The notes beneath the pieces were generated by a model. The model was not told the DNA's origin, did no database searches, and was given only the letters and a program-made list of their open reading frames with translations. Made by a program: the position numbers and the translations under genes. Below are positions 48,374-59,163 of a stretch of DNA of 64,000 nucleotides, in pieces. The DNA is from Syncephalis fuscata (lineage: Eukaryota > Zoopagomycota > Zoopagomycetes > Zoopagales > Piptocephalidaceae), in the NCBI GenBank assembly GCA_025786725.1, contig JAHLTZ010000041.1:62001-126000 (forward strand), written 5' to 3'. The stretch's first letter is position 1. Each line of letters starts with the position of its first letter.

Positions 48374-51075
48374 TCAAATTAAATGGAACCATATTTTATT
48401 ACTACAATTTTGCATAGTTGAGTAGGAACAACCAATTGCAAGCTTGTTGATAATATGCTGATACCATTGATTAAATGGTGAATAAGCCGAAGCATTGGCT
48501 GAAACTTGATGTATAAATGGGCTAAGCGACAATTGTCGAATGATCTTGCTTTTGTCGAATATATTTCTAAAGCTTGTCGAACTAACAGCTCAATTAAATT
48601 ATCAGTGCCAATGTTTTGAAAGAATTGGTTGTTCTATAGTTATAAATAGATACAACACATGCCATATGATTAACACATAGTTGGTTAATATACAATGCCA
48701 CTTACAACCTATTAATACGAGTTATTAACCATGCAAGACACATGCCATGTAATTAGTGTATAGTTCAGTGGTATGTGATGTCGCTTACAATCTAGTAATA
48801 CAAGTTATCAACCATGCACGGTACATGCCACACAATTAATATATAGCCGGTAATATGCAATGCCACTTACTATCTATTAATGCAAGTCATTACATGTATA
48901 CACAATGGATGCATATAATTAGTATATATTTGGTCAGTATGCAATAATACTTACTAGCTATTAATACGAGTTGTTAAACACACACAACGCATGTTATATG
49001 ATTAGTATATATTTGATCAGTATGCAAAGGCACTTACTACCTATTAATACAAGTTATTAAACACACAAGATACATGGAACATAATTAATATATATATATT
49101 TGATACTTAATGTCACTTACCACCTATTGTTACGCATTATTAATCACACGCAATGCATTTCATATGATTAGTGTAGAGTTAATTAATATGTAATGCTACT
49201 TACCACCTATTAATACAAATTATTAACCATACACAATGTGTGTCATATAATTACTGTATAGCTAGCTAATATGCAATTTTACTTACCCACTATCAATGCA
49301 AGTTATTAGCGCACATGGTACACGATATATGGTTAGTATATTGCAAGGTAGTATGCAATGATACTTACGAGCTATTATTGCAAATTATTACATGCACATA
49401 CACATAATGGATGCCATTTGCTTAGTATATATTTAGTTAATATGCATTGATACTTACGACCTAGTAATGCGAGTTATTACATGCACACACAGTGAATGTC
49501 ATATAATTAGTGTATAGCAAGGTAATATGTAATGACGCTTACAATCTATGGGTTATCAGCCACGCACAGTACATGTCATATGATTAATATATAGTTGTTT
49601 AGTATAAAATGACACTTACTAGCTATTATTACAAATTATTACATGCGCATACAGATAATAAATGCCATCCAATTAATATATATTTAGCTAATATGCAATG
49701 ATACTTACGACCTAGTAATGCGAGTTATTACATGCACACACAGTGAATGTCATATAATTAGTGTATAGCATGGTAATATGCAATGGCACTTACAATCTAG
49801 TAATACAAGTTATTAACCACAGAAGGTACATGCCATTTAATTAATATATAGTTGGTTAATATACAATGACACTTACCAGCTATTAATACAAATTATTACA
49901 TGCACATAAAGTGAGTCTCATATGATTAATATATAGTTAAGTAATATACAATGCCACTTACGAGCTATTAATATGAGTCATTAACGCACATGGTATGCAA
50001 TACATGATTAATATATATATATATATATATATAGCTAATATGCAATGCTACTTACGAGCTATTAATACAAGTTATCAACGCACATGATACGCGGTATATG
50101 GTTAGTATATTGTTAGTTAATATACAATGTCACTTACGACCTATTAATACAGTCATTACATAGGCACACACAATGCATGTCATATGATTAGTATATATCT
50201 AGTTAATATACAATGGCACTTACGAACTATTGATACAAGTTATTGAGTACACACGGTACATGTCATATGATTAATATATAGTTGTTTAGCATAAAATGAC
50301 ACTTACTAGCTATTATTACAAATTATTACATGCGCATACAGATAATAAATGCCATCCAATTAATATATATTTAGCTAATATGCAATGATACTTACTACCT
50401 ATTAACACGAGTTATTACATGCAAATACAGTGAATGCCATATGATTAGTGTATAGCATGATAATATGCCATGGCACTTACAACCTAGTAATACAAGTTAT
50501 TAACCACAGAAGGTACATGCCATTTAATTAATATATAGTCGGTTAATATACAATGACACTTACTGACTATTAATGCAATGCATTACATGTACATACACAG
50601 TGAATGTCATATGATTAGTATATATTTAGTTAATATGTGATGTCGCTTACAAACTAGTAATATAAATTATTAACCACATAAGGTACATGCCATATAATTA
50701 ATATATAGCCGGTTAATATGCAATGCCACTTACCAGCTATTAATACAAGTCAGTATAGGCACATACACAGTGCATATCATATAATTAGTGTATAATTAGA
50801 TAATATGCAATGCCACTTACGAGCTATTGATATGAGTTGTTAAGCACATACGATCATTAGCGTGTAAGTAATGCATGGTTAATCAATATATAAAAGCACT
50901 TACGATCTAATAATAGTAATTTAATAATACAAACAGTATCCAATTAGCCAAGTATGTAATTATTGTAGTTGCAACATACCACGACGGGTTAAAGTTGGAC
51001 GGTCAGCATCCGCCACGGCTGTAGTGGCCATAAGAGCCATGACAATAGTGCAAATGCGGCAATAGAAAGCTTCAT
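48374..51075 (-). CDS. Secreted micro-exon gene: 27 single-codon exons
   Basis: Exon 1 is complement(50980..51075): ATG, KLSIAAFALL, then (one base missing near 51041) MALMATTAVADADRPTLTRR, a signal peptide ending in a dibasic site. Donor G|GTATGT. Then come 27 three-nucleotide exons, each between TAG and GTAAG. Lower coordinate and triplet: 50904 ATC; 50821 CTC; 50734 CTG; 50651 TTT; 50564 TCA; 50481 GTT; 50396 GTA; 50307 CTA; 50224 TTC; 50138 GTC; 50056 CTC; 49962 CTC; 49877 CTG; 49794 ATT; 49709 GTC; 49620 CTA; 49543 ATT; 49458 GTC; 49369 CTC; 49287 TGG; 49204 GTG; 49121 GTG; 49038 GTA; 48955 CTA; 48871 ATA; 48789 ATT; 48706 GTT. Exon 1 sets phase 1, giving DPPVFSCTIRPPP followed by DCPNCPLGGGTNNC (four Cys). 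The end is open: acceptor TATAG at 48634 gives an immediate TAA, while acceptor GAG at 48589 continues in frame to TGA 48374-48376 (SLSPFIHQVSANAS, total about 130 residues). Splicing is inferred from sites only. Confidence 0.6.
48634..50979 (-). repeat. Tandem array of about 83-bp intron/micro-exon units
   Basis: The plus strand shows 27 units. Each contains CACTTAC (or TACTTAC, CGCTTAC), three variable bases, CTATTAATAC-like sequence, a GTTATTA stretch, a GCACAC-type stretch, then ATATGATTAGTATATAG and TTAATATGCAATG. Intervals between the triplets are 74-91 bp, mostly 79-86. Unit divergence varies: some neighbours differ at many positions, whereas blocks 49606-49880 and 50291-50566 are nearly identical, showing a multi-unit duplication. 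One unit carries an (AT)n run (about 50008-50033). Confidence 0.92.
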
Positions 51076-52884
51076 GTTGATATTGAATTGTTAAAGCAAA
51101 CAAGTAAAGTAGACGATAAAGTGTAGTAGTATGAAGTAGATGGTAGTGAGTATTTGGTGGAAACTGGAGTGCGATGCTGATACAGCTAGTTAGATGTGTA
51201 TATTCGTGGGCTATTTAAGTCTATGATTATCCTAAGACATCAGTATGCTATATTTCATGGACTATACCATTGATGTACAGTGTGAACCAATAACAGCACA
51301 TCCACATGGTAGCTTGAAGCACGATTATACTGGTATATTGGTGGTATGCCAGTGTACAGTAAGGTTCTTACTTTAGCCTGTTTGGCATTTACACGAATGA
51401 TGTGGCAATATTGACATAATCTATAAGTTTTAAAGAAACAACTGAGATGTATTCATGTGTTTCTGCTATTATTTTTGCCAGCAATTTTAATATCTAATAA
51501 GCATATACATCCCAAACGACGTAGAAAATCAATACAGCAACAACGTTATTGTATTAGACCTTTGGTTATTTACAGGTACTTACTGTGGTGCATAAACTGG
51601 TTATATTCTTTGAGCTATGAAAGCATATTGATTGGTTCACATATGCGTTTAACATTGCAGCTTGACTACAGAAATGAAAGGTTTATTTTTAGCAAAACAC
51701 TACCAAATACTAATGCAGGTTCTACTATTGATCAGGAATTATTTTTATTGCTTACTGCCTGTTAATCATATGCATTTTTGATAATGAATCATTGCTTTTT
51801 ATTACCAGTATCGTTTATTTCTCAACACCAAAGCAACGTAAACTGACCAAATGACATGTAGCTCTATATAAAGACATTGGGCTATGTCTATCAGGCTGCC
51901 TCAATCAGATACAATCAATGCTGAGTGTACAGCAGCAGTTCATGGCATGTCAATCAGTACTCTCCTGTTGTGTAGATGATTCATACAGTAATGACTTGAT
52001 TAAAATAACAGGTTTGCAATTTGAAGTCTGCGTTATGTGTTACACACCCAGGTCATGTTTTTACGGCCCCAATTTAATAAAAATAATAATTGAGCAGATT
52101 ATAGCTATTTCAGCATACTATTACTAGTCGTACCACTTTCCAGTCACTTTTCTGCTATAGCTATGTATATTAAATATATTTGCTGAGTAACATGGAAATA
52201 AGCAATATTCAATAAAATTCAGTTGTTTATTCACTGTCATATTGTATACAACCATATTTACGATTAAAAACTTATAAAAAGTATTTATAATAAATAGCTG
52301 ATCATTATACTTACTGCTTGTTATTGGTACAGCATGTATGCCTATTGCTCTGTATGTGTCTGCTTATAATTGTCTATTTGCTATTACAATGTATCTCATA
52401 TATATTACTTGCTAATGTAACTTTAGTAGAATAACTTTTATTAATAAACATTGGCCCGATATATAGTATTATAATATATAGCCTATTCTCTACTTGCTTT
52501 AAATATTTTTACCCATTATTTATTTTAAACAATTAAAAACATCGTTCAAACTAAATAGATTGTTTGTATAAATTAAATCAAACGGCAAAATAACTATACA
52601 TTTGAATGATAATTAGCTATGTGAATGCAGTACTGTTAGCCATCGTCATATATTTATCATACTGTATACATTTATTTTTGATTGTAAATATCATTATATT
52701 ATTAAATTTGCACGGTATTGCGTTATTACTATTTGCACTGCCTTTATTCATTGTTTATTTCATTACTATACCAATCTGTTTTCTTTTGAGCTTGACATTT
52801 CTATTAATGCTACATTGTTTAACTTGGATACCACAAAGTCATAGCTAACTGCCATTAATAACCAACCCAATAAATACTTTTAAT
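51076..52884. other. Upstream region of the micro-exon gene, AT-rich
   Basis: A TTAAATAG box (minus strand, about 51211-51218) lies some 140 bp above the start. Plus-strand frames at 51457-51765, 51918-52127 and 52606-52848 (very hydrophobic, 80 codons) have no domain or splice support and are not called. Confidence 0.45.
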
Positions 52885-53340
52885 AAAGCAAAAGTTTACA
52901 TATGCTTGTAATATTTGCTCTACCAATATAACTCAATGTTAAATGCGATGACCAAATTTTGTAGTAATAGAGCCAGAACCAAACAGACAACATACTAGGC
53001 GGCAAAAAATCAATATTTAATGGAATAATATACATTATAATGAATATACAATGCAAAGTGACGATCAACAATGTTAAGGGTATAGTGTATATAACGCAAT
53101 TAGTGGACTGAGTAAAGTGTATTGCCGCATATATTAAATAAAATGTTCTCGATATGACATAGAATAATATATGATAGTATGTGACAAAATGGTAATAATG
53201 TAAATAAATGGTGGATATATGTATACTGGATAACGAATCTATGCTGATGACTATTTTATGACTGATGTCACTCACTGCCCATCATCATGTTCAATAGATT
53301 GGGCGTTATTAAATATTAGTCATTTGACCACCAAAAAACA
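52885..53340. mobile_element. Inverted-repeat element, copy D (left end lost)
   Basis: The right terminal repeat (TGATGTCACTCACTGCCCAT, then CATCATGTTCAATAGATTGG) lies at about 53263-53302. Internal sequence such as TAGTGGACTGAGTAAAGT matches copy A. The left part starts inside the element (CTACCAATATAACTCAATG near 52920) with no left terminal repeat, so this copy is truncated. A 131-codon hydrophobic frame (53275-52880, minus strand) parallels those in A and B. Confidence 0.55.
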
Positions 53341-53955
53341 ATAAGTATGATGATGTGATGATTAAATAAAAGAGATAATATATACAACATGATAATACAA
53401 GTCATAAATTGAATGGCATTGTATATAGAAAGGCTATGAACAAATTGAAATACAGATGAGTGAATTGTTCAAGTGATAGAATAAAAGAAAGAATAGAAAT
53501 TAATAACATAAAATCAATCATATTCATATAACAATGTCACTGGTAAAATAAGAAGGATGGATATCAATGCATAAACAAATGTCATTATCATAGAGCATGA
53601 TATTATAACTAACACCTAAATTGTTAAGCGTTATATTCAATATATAAACAATAGTGTTTATTGAATGTTAAATAAAATATTTGTAAATATATTTATTTTA
53701 AACTGCTTCTTTGTAAACAGAACCAACTATGATGGCACAGCCCACTATATTACTCTAGCAGCCATGTAAGTTGTGTATCTTTAGCATTTTTAATAAAACT
53801 GAACACCTTATTAAGAATATAAAAAGAAATACTGTTTATATAACTGTTAAAGTGAAGTTTAAATCCTATATCTTTTATTTTTAAAAAGGTAAGAACACAA
53901 ATAGCTATCTTTTTTTCTTTCCTCGCGGTTTCACTTCTATACACCACGTAACATC
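53341..53955. other. AT-rich spacer and DRG1 promoter
   Basis: No gene is seen. A short pyrimidine tract (TTTTTTTCTTTCC near 53908-53922) precedes the DRG1 start by about 35 bp. Confidence 0.5.
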
Positions 53956-55553
53956 ATGACCACGATTGAGAAGATTAAGGAAATCGAGTCCGAAATGGCT
54001 CGTACCCAAAGGAACAAGGCAACTTCGTTCCATTTGGGTATTTTAAAGGCTAAATTGGCCAAACTACGCCGTGAATTACTTACACCCAAGGGTGGCGGCG
54101 GTGGCGGCGAAGGAGGTAAAGAATCATGCTAATGACTATTCAGTAGAATAGATTGCACTAATATTGCTGTGTTATAGTTGGATTCGAAGTTGCCAAGACG
54201 GGTGTGGCTCGTATTGGATTCATTGGTAAGCAATATAATACTATTGAGTAGTAAAGAACAGTTTAGTATGTCATAATTAACTTTTAACAATACTATCGAT
54301 GAATAGGATTTCCGTCGGTTGGTAAATCGACATTGATGTCAAAAATGACTGGTACCTTTTCAGAAGTCGGTGCCTATGAATTTACCACACTTACTACAGT
54401 GCCGGGTATGATTCAATATAAGGGAGCAAAGATTCAAGTAAATAGCTATTAATTAAACTGTTGCAATAATATTAATAATGACTATTTAGATTCTTGATTT
54501 GCCTGGTATTATTGAAGGCGCCAAAGATGGTAAAGGTCGCGGTCGTCAGGTTATTGCTGGTAAGAAGCGATTAGTTTATTTGCTCGTCTATCAATGCCTT
54601 ATAATTGTATTTATTTAGTTGCCCGTACCTGTTCTCTAATCTATCTTGTACTTGATGTGCTTAAACCAATGACTGATAAACATTTGATCGAACATGAATT
54701 GGAAGGATTTGGTATTCGATTGAATAAAGAGCCGCCCAACATCTACTTTAAACGCAAGGAACGTGGTGGCATTAACATGACCAACATGGTGCCACTAACA
54801 AATCTTGATCTAGATCAAGTGAAGGCCATTTTATCCGAATATAAGATTCATAATGCCGATGTCAGTTTCAAATGCGATGCTACAGCCGATGATCTTATCG
54901 ATGTTATTGAGGGCAATCGGTAGGTGCAGTTATATTAATATTGTAGTTGTTATATTGACTAATAATTACATTTAGTGTGTATATTCCCGCTATTTACGTA
55001 TTAAACAAAATTGATCAGATTTCAATTGAGGTAATTCATTGAATATAACAACTATGCCATTTATAACACTTTATTAATATTCATATTATTTATCAATATT
55101 ATTAGGAATTGGATCTGGTTTACAAGATTCCTCATGCTATTCCAATATCTGCACATCATGAATGGAATTTCGATGAATTGCTAGAGACTTCATGGGAGTA
55201 TTTGAACCTTGTTCGCATGTAAGTGGCAGTTCATTAATATATATATATGTAAATAAATATATTTACAACAACATATGCTAGCTATACCAAGCCTAAAGGT
55301 CAACTGCCTGACTATGCTCAACCGGTCGTATTGACCAATGGTAAATGTACCGTTGAGGACTTTTGTAACTCCATCCATCGTTCCATTCTAAGCCAGTTTA
55401 GAACGTAAGTAAATAATGAATCAAAGAATTGGTTACTTACAGCTATTCCATAGCGCACTTGTATGGGGCAGTTCAGTCAAGCATAATCCACAGAAAGTGG
55501 GCAAGGAACACGTACTTATGGACGAAGATGTCGTGCAAATTGTTAAAAAGTAG
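53956..55553 (+). CDS. RBG1: DRG1/Rbg1 developmentally regulated GTPase
   Basis: Nine exons: 53956..54115, 54178..54225, 54307..54437, 54490..54559, 54619..54919, 54976..55030, 55106..55218, 55282..55404, 55454..55553; 366 residues, almost exactly the length of human DRG1 (367). G motifs: G1 [10 protein letters not shown]2 region TTLTTVPG, G3 [10 protein letters not shown]4 NKID, G5-type SAHHEWN. The N-terminal helix-turn-helix ([20 protein letters not shown]) and C-terminal TGS domain ([11 protein letters not shown] ... [11 protein letters not shown]) are intact. DRG1 binds ribosomes and relieves stalled elongation with its partner DFRP1 (Tma46/ZC3H15), which is encoded 680 bp downstream. 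No frame break occurs here. Confidence 0.97.
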
Positions 55554-55748
55554 GTGGATTTTATTATATTATATACTAGAATAGTAAATAACCATTCAAT
55601 TGAATATTATTGCTGTTACTACTGTAGAGTGTAAGCTGGCACACCATAGCAATATTGCCATGGCTCACACAGCACCAACAATAAACACATTCAATTAAAA
55701 CCAGCCGCGTCTTCTTCTTTTTCTTCCTCTTCTTGTTATTTACTTGAG

Positions 55749-55862
55749 TTATCCTTGTTTTACTTTTGCATTTACTGAAATGAAATGATAAAGGATGATA
55801 AGAAAGACCACGCCTGCTCCTAATAGATTGCAAAAGGCCATGAGTTGGCTATCAGACATCAT
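55749..55862 (-). CDS. OST4: OST4, oligosaccharyltransferase mini-subunit
   Basis: A 37-residue single-exon gene: MMSDSQLMAFCNLLGAGVVF then LIILYHFISVNAKVKQG. The pattern M-SD-QL, one transmembrane helix and LYHF-NAK matches fungal Ost4, usually 30-40 residues. Ost4 is a one-helix ER protein that tethers Ost3/Ost6 to Stt3 in the N-glycosylation complex. The first of two consecutive ATG codons is used. It lies antisense between the DRG1 and DFRP1 genes. The family match is by eye but the length and motif order are characteristic. Confidence 0.85.
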   Translation of the reverse strand: MMSDSQLMAFCNLLGAGVVFLIILYHFISVNAKVKQG

Positions 55863-56234
55863 TTTGTAGACTGTAGATAAAAGTAAATGCTTTAAATGGT
55901 ATATATAAGTATTATTGTTATATTAACAGGCTATTGAGCAGTGTCTACCTACATCTACCACTGTAACAAAAAGTACTACTCAATAGTAGTGGTTTGAATA
56001 TGAATGGTATAAACTAGAGTGGATACTGTGTGAAGTGTGAGAAGCGAGTGTGAATGTGAGTATAGATGTAAATAAAAACGTAAATAATTGATAGTTTTTA
56101 AGAATCACTTTTTTAAACAAGCTTTATTCCGCTTGGATTCTTGCTCTTTTACGATTACACTGGTAGTGCTATTTGTTCTAGCATATTGTTCCGAGTTATT
56201 ACCATACACGCTTATTAACAGATTCAACTTAAAA
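55863..56234. other. Divergent promoter OST4/DFRP1
   Basis: 371 bp between two divergent starts. The only frames are shadows; no RNA gene is seen. Confidence 0.55.
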
Positions 56235-57584
56235 ATGCCACCAAAGAAGGCGGGTAAGGGCGAGAAGACCGTGAAGAAGGAGAAGGCCAAGCTTATCGAT
56301 GACAAAACATTTGGTTTGAAGAATAAGAATAAATCGGCCAAAGTCAATCGCTATGTTCAGCAAGTGAAACAGCAGGTCGAAGTATCGGGCAACCGTAAGG
56401 ATATGGTAAGTATATTTATGGTAAAGTGTTCTAACTACTAATCTAATAATATATGTAGCAAGAGAAAGAACAAAAGAAGCGGGATCAGGAAAAAAAGAAA
56501 GAAGCCGAAGCAGCACGTAAAGCTGAATTGGCCGAGTTATTCAAGGTGGCGCAGGTACAGCAGAAAGTACCATTTGGCACAGATCCAAAGACTGTATTTT
56601 GTGTCAACTTTAAAAATGGCCATTGTGCTAAAGGAGACAAGTGTCGATTCTCACACGATCCAAATGTTGGTCGTAAACGTGACAAGATTGATTTGTATAC
56701 GGATCAGCGTGCTAATCAGGAAGAAGGTAAATAGCGTGTTAATAATATGTGATGTCTATTAATAGGGGTGTCTATAGATACAATGGATACTTGGGATCAA
56801 AGTAAATTGGAAAGTGTTGTATTAAGCAAGCATGGTAATCCTCGTGTTACCACCGAGATTGTATGCAAATACTTTTTGGAGGCTATTGATAATGGCAAAT
56901 ACGGCTGGTTCTGGGAATGTCCCAATGGTAAGAATATAATCGATTGAAAACACTGATTGAGCTAAGCTGGCCAATAATATTAACTAGGTACAAAATGTAT
57001 TTATCGTCATGCTCTACCACCTGGCTTTGTTTTGAAATCAAAACAGCAACTTAAGGAAGAAGCGGAAAAGGGCAAGATTTCATTTGAAGAGTTCCTTGAA
57101 ACTGAAGTAAGTCGATTGAACGAAATTGAAGAGCAAGTTAGTTAAACTATGATGCATATATATATACTATCGTTGATTAGCGTCATAAACTGGGATCCAA
57201 TTTGACACCAGTGACATGGGAGAGTTTCTCGGCATGGAAAAGCTCACGAAAGGAACTTAAAGAGGCCGAAGAGAAGGCTTCTCGTCAAAAGAAAGAAGCA
57301 GCATTCCGTGCTGGTAAATCATTGCAAATCTCTGGTCGTGAATTGTTTGACTTTAATCCGGATCTTATTAACGACGGTGAATGGGCCGATGATGATGCGG
57401 ACGCGTTTGATTTGGCGGGTATGCGAGCCGAACAAGAAAAGGAAGAAGAAGCGAAGGCTAGCGCAGCTGAAAGGGCAAAGCACTGGCCGATGGCACCGAT
57501 GCAATAACAACAGGTGTTGGCTCACTAAACGTCGACGAGGATCTATTTGCCGAAGAAGATCTAGGCGATCTCGATGACGACTAA
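56235..57584 (+). CDS. TMA46: DFRP1/Tma46 (ZC3H15) CCCH zinc-finger protein
   Basis: Five exons: 56235..56405, 56459..56726, 56766..56927, 56988..57106, 57181..57584; 374 residues with one restored base. A basic start ([17 protein letters not shown]) precedes zinc finger 1 ([19 protein letters not shown]) and zinc finger 2 ([29 protein letters not shown]). The DFRP domain follows ([34 protein letters not shown]). Read literally, the frame stops at 57507. One extra A near 57477 (GGGCAAAGCAC) opens the conserved acidic end ([18 protein letters not shown]), which stops at 57584. Tma46 binds and stabilises Rbg1/DRG1 on ribosomes. Confidence 0.94.
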
Positions 57585-57807
57585 GAGTAATAAACATAAT
57601 AAGCGTAATAAAATTTGATGGTCCTTTGTCGTGCTCAATTAAGGCAAATTAAGATTAAGCTAGATAGTAGTAGTAGTAGGTTAGATAAATGTGTATTAAA
57701 TAGTGTAAAATAAATAAATAATAATGATTTATTTAAAAGTTTAACATTAATAAACCATGTAAAAATAAAATTAAAAAGACAGTTACGTAAATGGTTTATA
57801 TAAGTGA

Positions 57808-58771
57808 TTAACATTTATTTTGCATAAAATACTCTTTCATAGCGTGCAAAGCGCGTGTGCGATGAGAAATCTCTAATTTAGTTGCTAATGGCATTTCAGC
57901 AAATCTAAAATAGGTGAATAAATGGATATTAGTTCATTCATACGTGTTTTATTTACTAACTTACGTTTGATTAAAGCCAGCTGGTTCAAATATTGGATCC
58001 CAGCCAAAATTGGCCGGTCCACGGGCTGGTACAACGCGTCCCTAGATGAACATAGTATATAGTTGGTTGTTATAGATGGATTAAACAACAAAATAGTACA
58101 TGGCTACTTACATTACAACGACCCTGGAAGAGACTGGCTCTTCATTTGGCCCTGTGCAATAAGCAATGGTGCACAGTGCATAGGCAGTTTTATCTTCAAA
58201 TCCAGTTAACATACGATTCAATCCTATATATTTCATATTAATAATGGTATTAGTAAGTCGCACTGAAATACTAATAAAAATATTTATATCTGTTATACTT
58301 GCCATCATGTCCAATTTTATCCATAAACCATTTGCTATTATTATTATTATTATTATTAAATTGTTGCATCTTATATTAATTAAATGGGCTATTACTTACA
58401 TATAAGGACCGGGAAGTCCTTCAAGTGCATTAAAACAGAGACACGTATCTTCCGTAATCACTGGACCATTAGCCTATTCTTTATTAATTAATATTTGCTA
58501 GACGTGTTAATACTGTTCATAACACTCACTTGACGTGCGGCTAAGCGACTTTTCTCGGCAGCAATATGCAACGGATCACCTTGTAGCTCTGGCACTATTT
58601 GGCCAATCAGTTCAGCTGAATTACGCGATAAATAAATAAATATTTCTACTTACAATCAATCTTGGTGGATTCAACGTTGATTATACCGTCAAGCGTTGCC
58701 TTTACCTCGGCCAGCTTGTTTTTGTTGCCCGTAACAAATGTGAGTGTACGTAGTGCCTGAGAAGTAGCCAT
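57808..58771 (-). CDS. HAM1: HAM1/ITPA inosine triphosphate pyrophosphatase
   Basis: Seven exons: complement(57808..57904, 57965..58041, 58112..58223, 58303..58334, 58400..58473, 58530..58615, 58654..58771), 198 residues with one restored base. Motifs: [15 protein letters not shown] (phosphate loop), [31 protein letters not shown] (catalytic acidic pair), [38 protein letters not shown] and [10 protein letters not shown]. The enzyme hydrolyses ITP, dITP and XTP to keep them out of nucleic acids. Intron 4 is GC-AG (58302-58224, donor G|GCAAGT). Exon 5 needs one extra base near 58131 to read FQGRCN before the donor at 58111. The start lies 392 bp from the divergent PA2G4 start. Confidence 0.95.
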
Positions 58772-59163
58772 GGTCGTTATAATTGATATCAGCAACAATA
58801 AGCAGTTTTATTTTATTTTAATCTACTAACCTTTAGTCTAATAAATTAAACTGTTACTTGAGCATCACGTGATATGGCGGTGTTCAAGTAACAGTTTTGT
58901 TTTCTTTTGTGTGAGGTCATATCCTATAGTCAATCAATTAAATCGTTGTTTACTCCTTATTCTCACTCACTCGCCCACTCACTTGCTTATTTGCTTCTCT
59001 TCCTTTTTCTTCCACTTGCACGGTTATTAGTAGCAAAGAGCAAACGCGTATTCTTTTGCTGTTTTTTGTTTTTGTCTACTGATTCTCTATTCGACAAGTA
59101 GTCTCGTGCGCGTATATACATTGTTTACAGCGTGTCAGCACATAGCTTATTACTCGTTTGATC
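58772..59163. promoter_or_regulatory. Bidirectional promoter HAM1/PA2G4 with CACGTG
   Basis: This 392-bp divergent spacer contains a perfect TCACGTGA palindrome (58865-58872), the E-box bound by fungal bHLH factors such as Cbf1 or Pho4. It also has CT-rich stretches near 58960-59010. Binding is inference from the motif alone. Confidence 0.4.

Noticed and set aside
48634-50979. Regularly spaced array reminiscent of a CRISPR array
   Set aside because: Whole units are related rather than identical repeats with unrelated spacers, the period is about 83 bp, the setting is eukaryotic and the constant parts are splice signals.
52606-52848. 80-codon very hydrophobic frame
   Set aside because: Composition follows local AT richness (ATT, TTA, ATA codons); no start context, homology or splice support.
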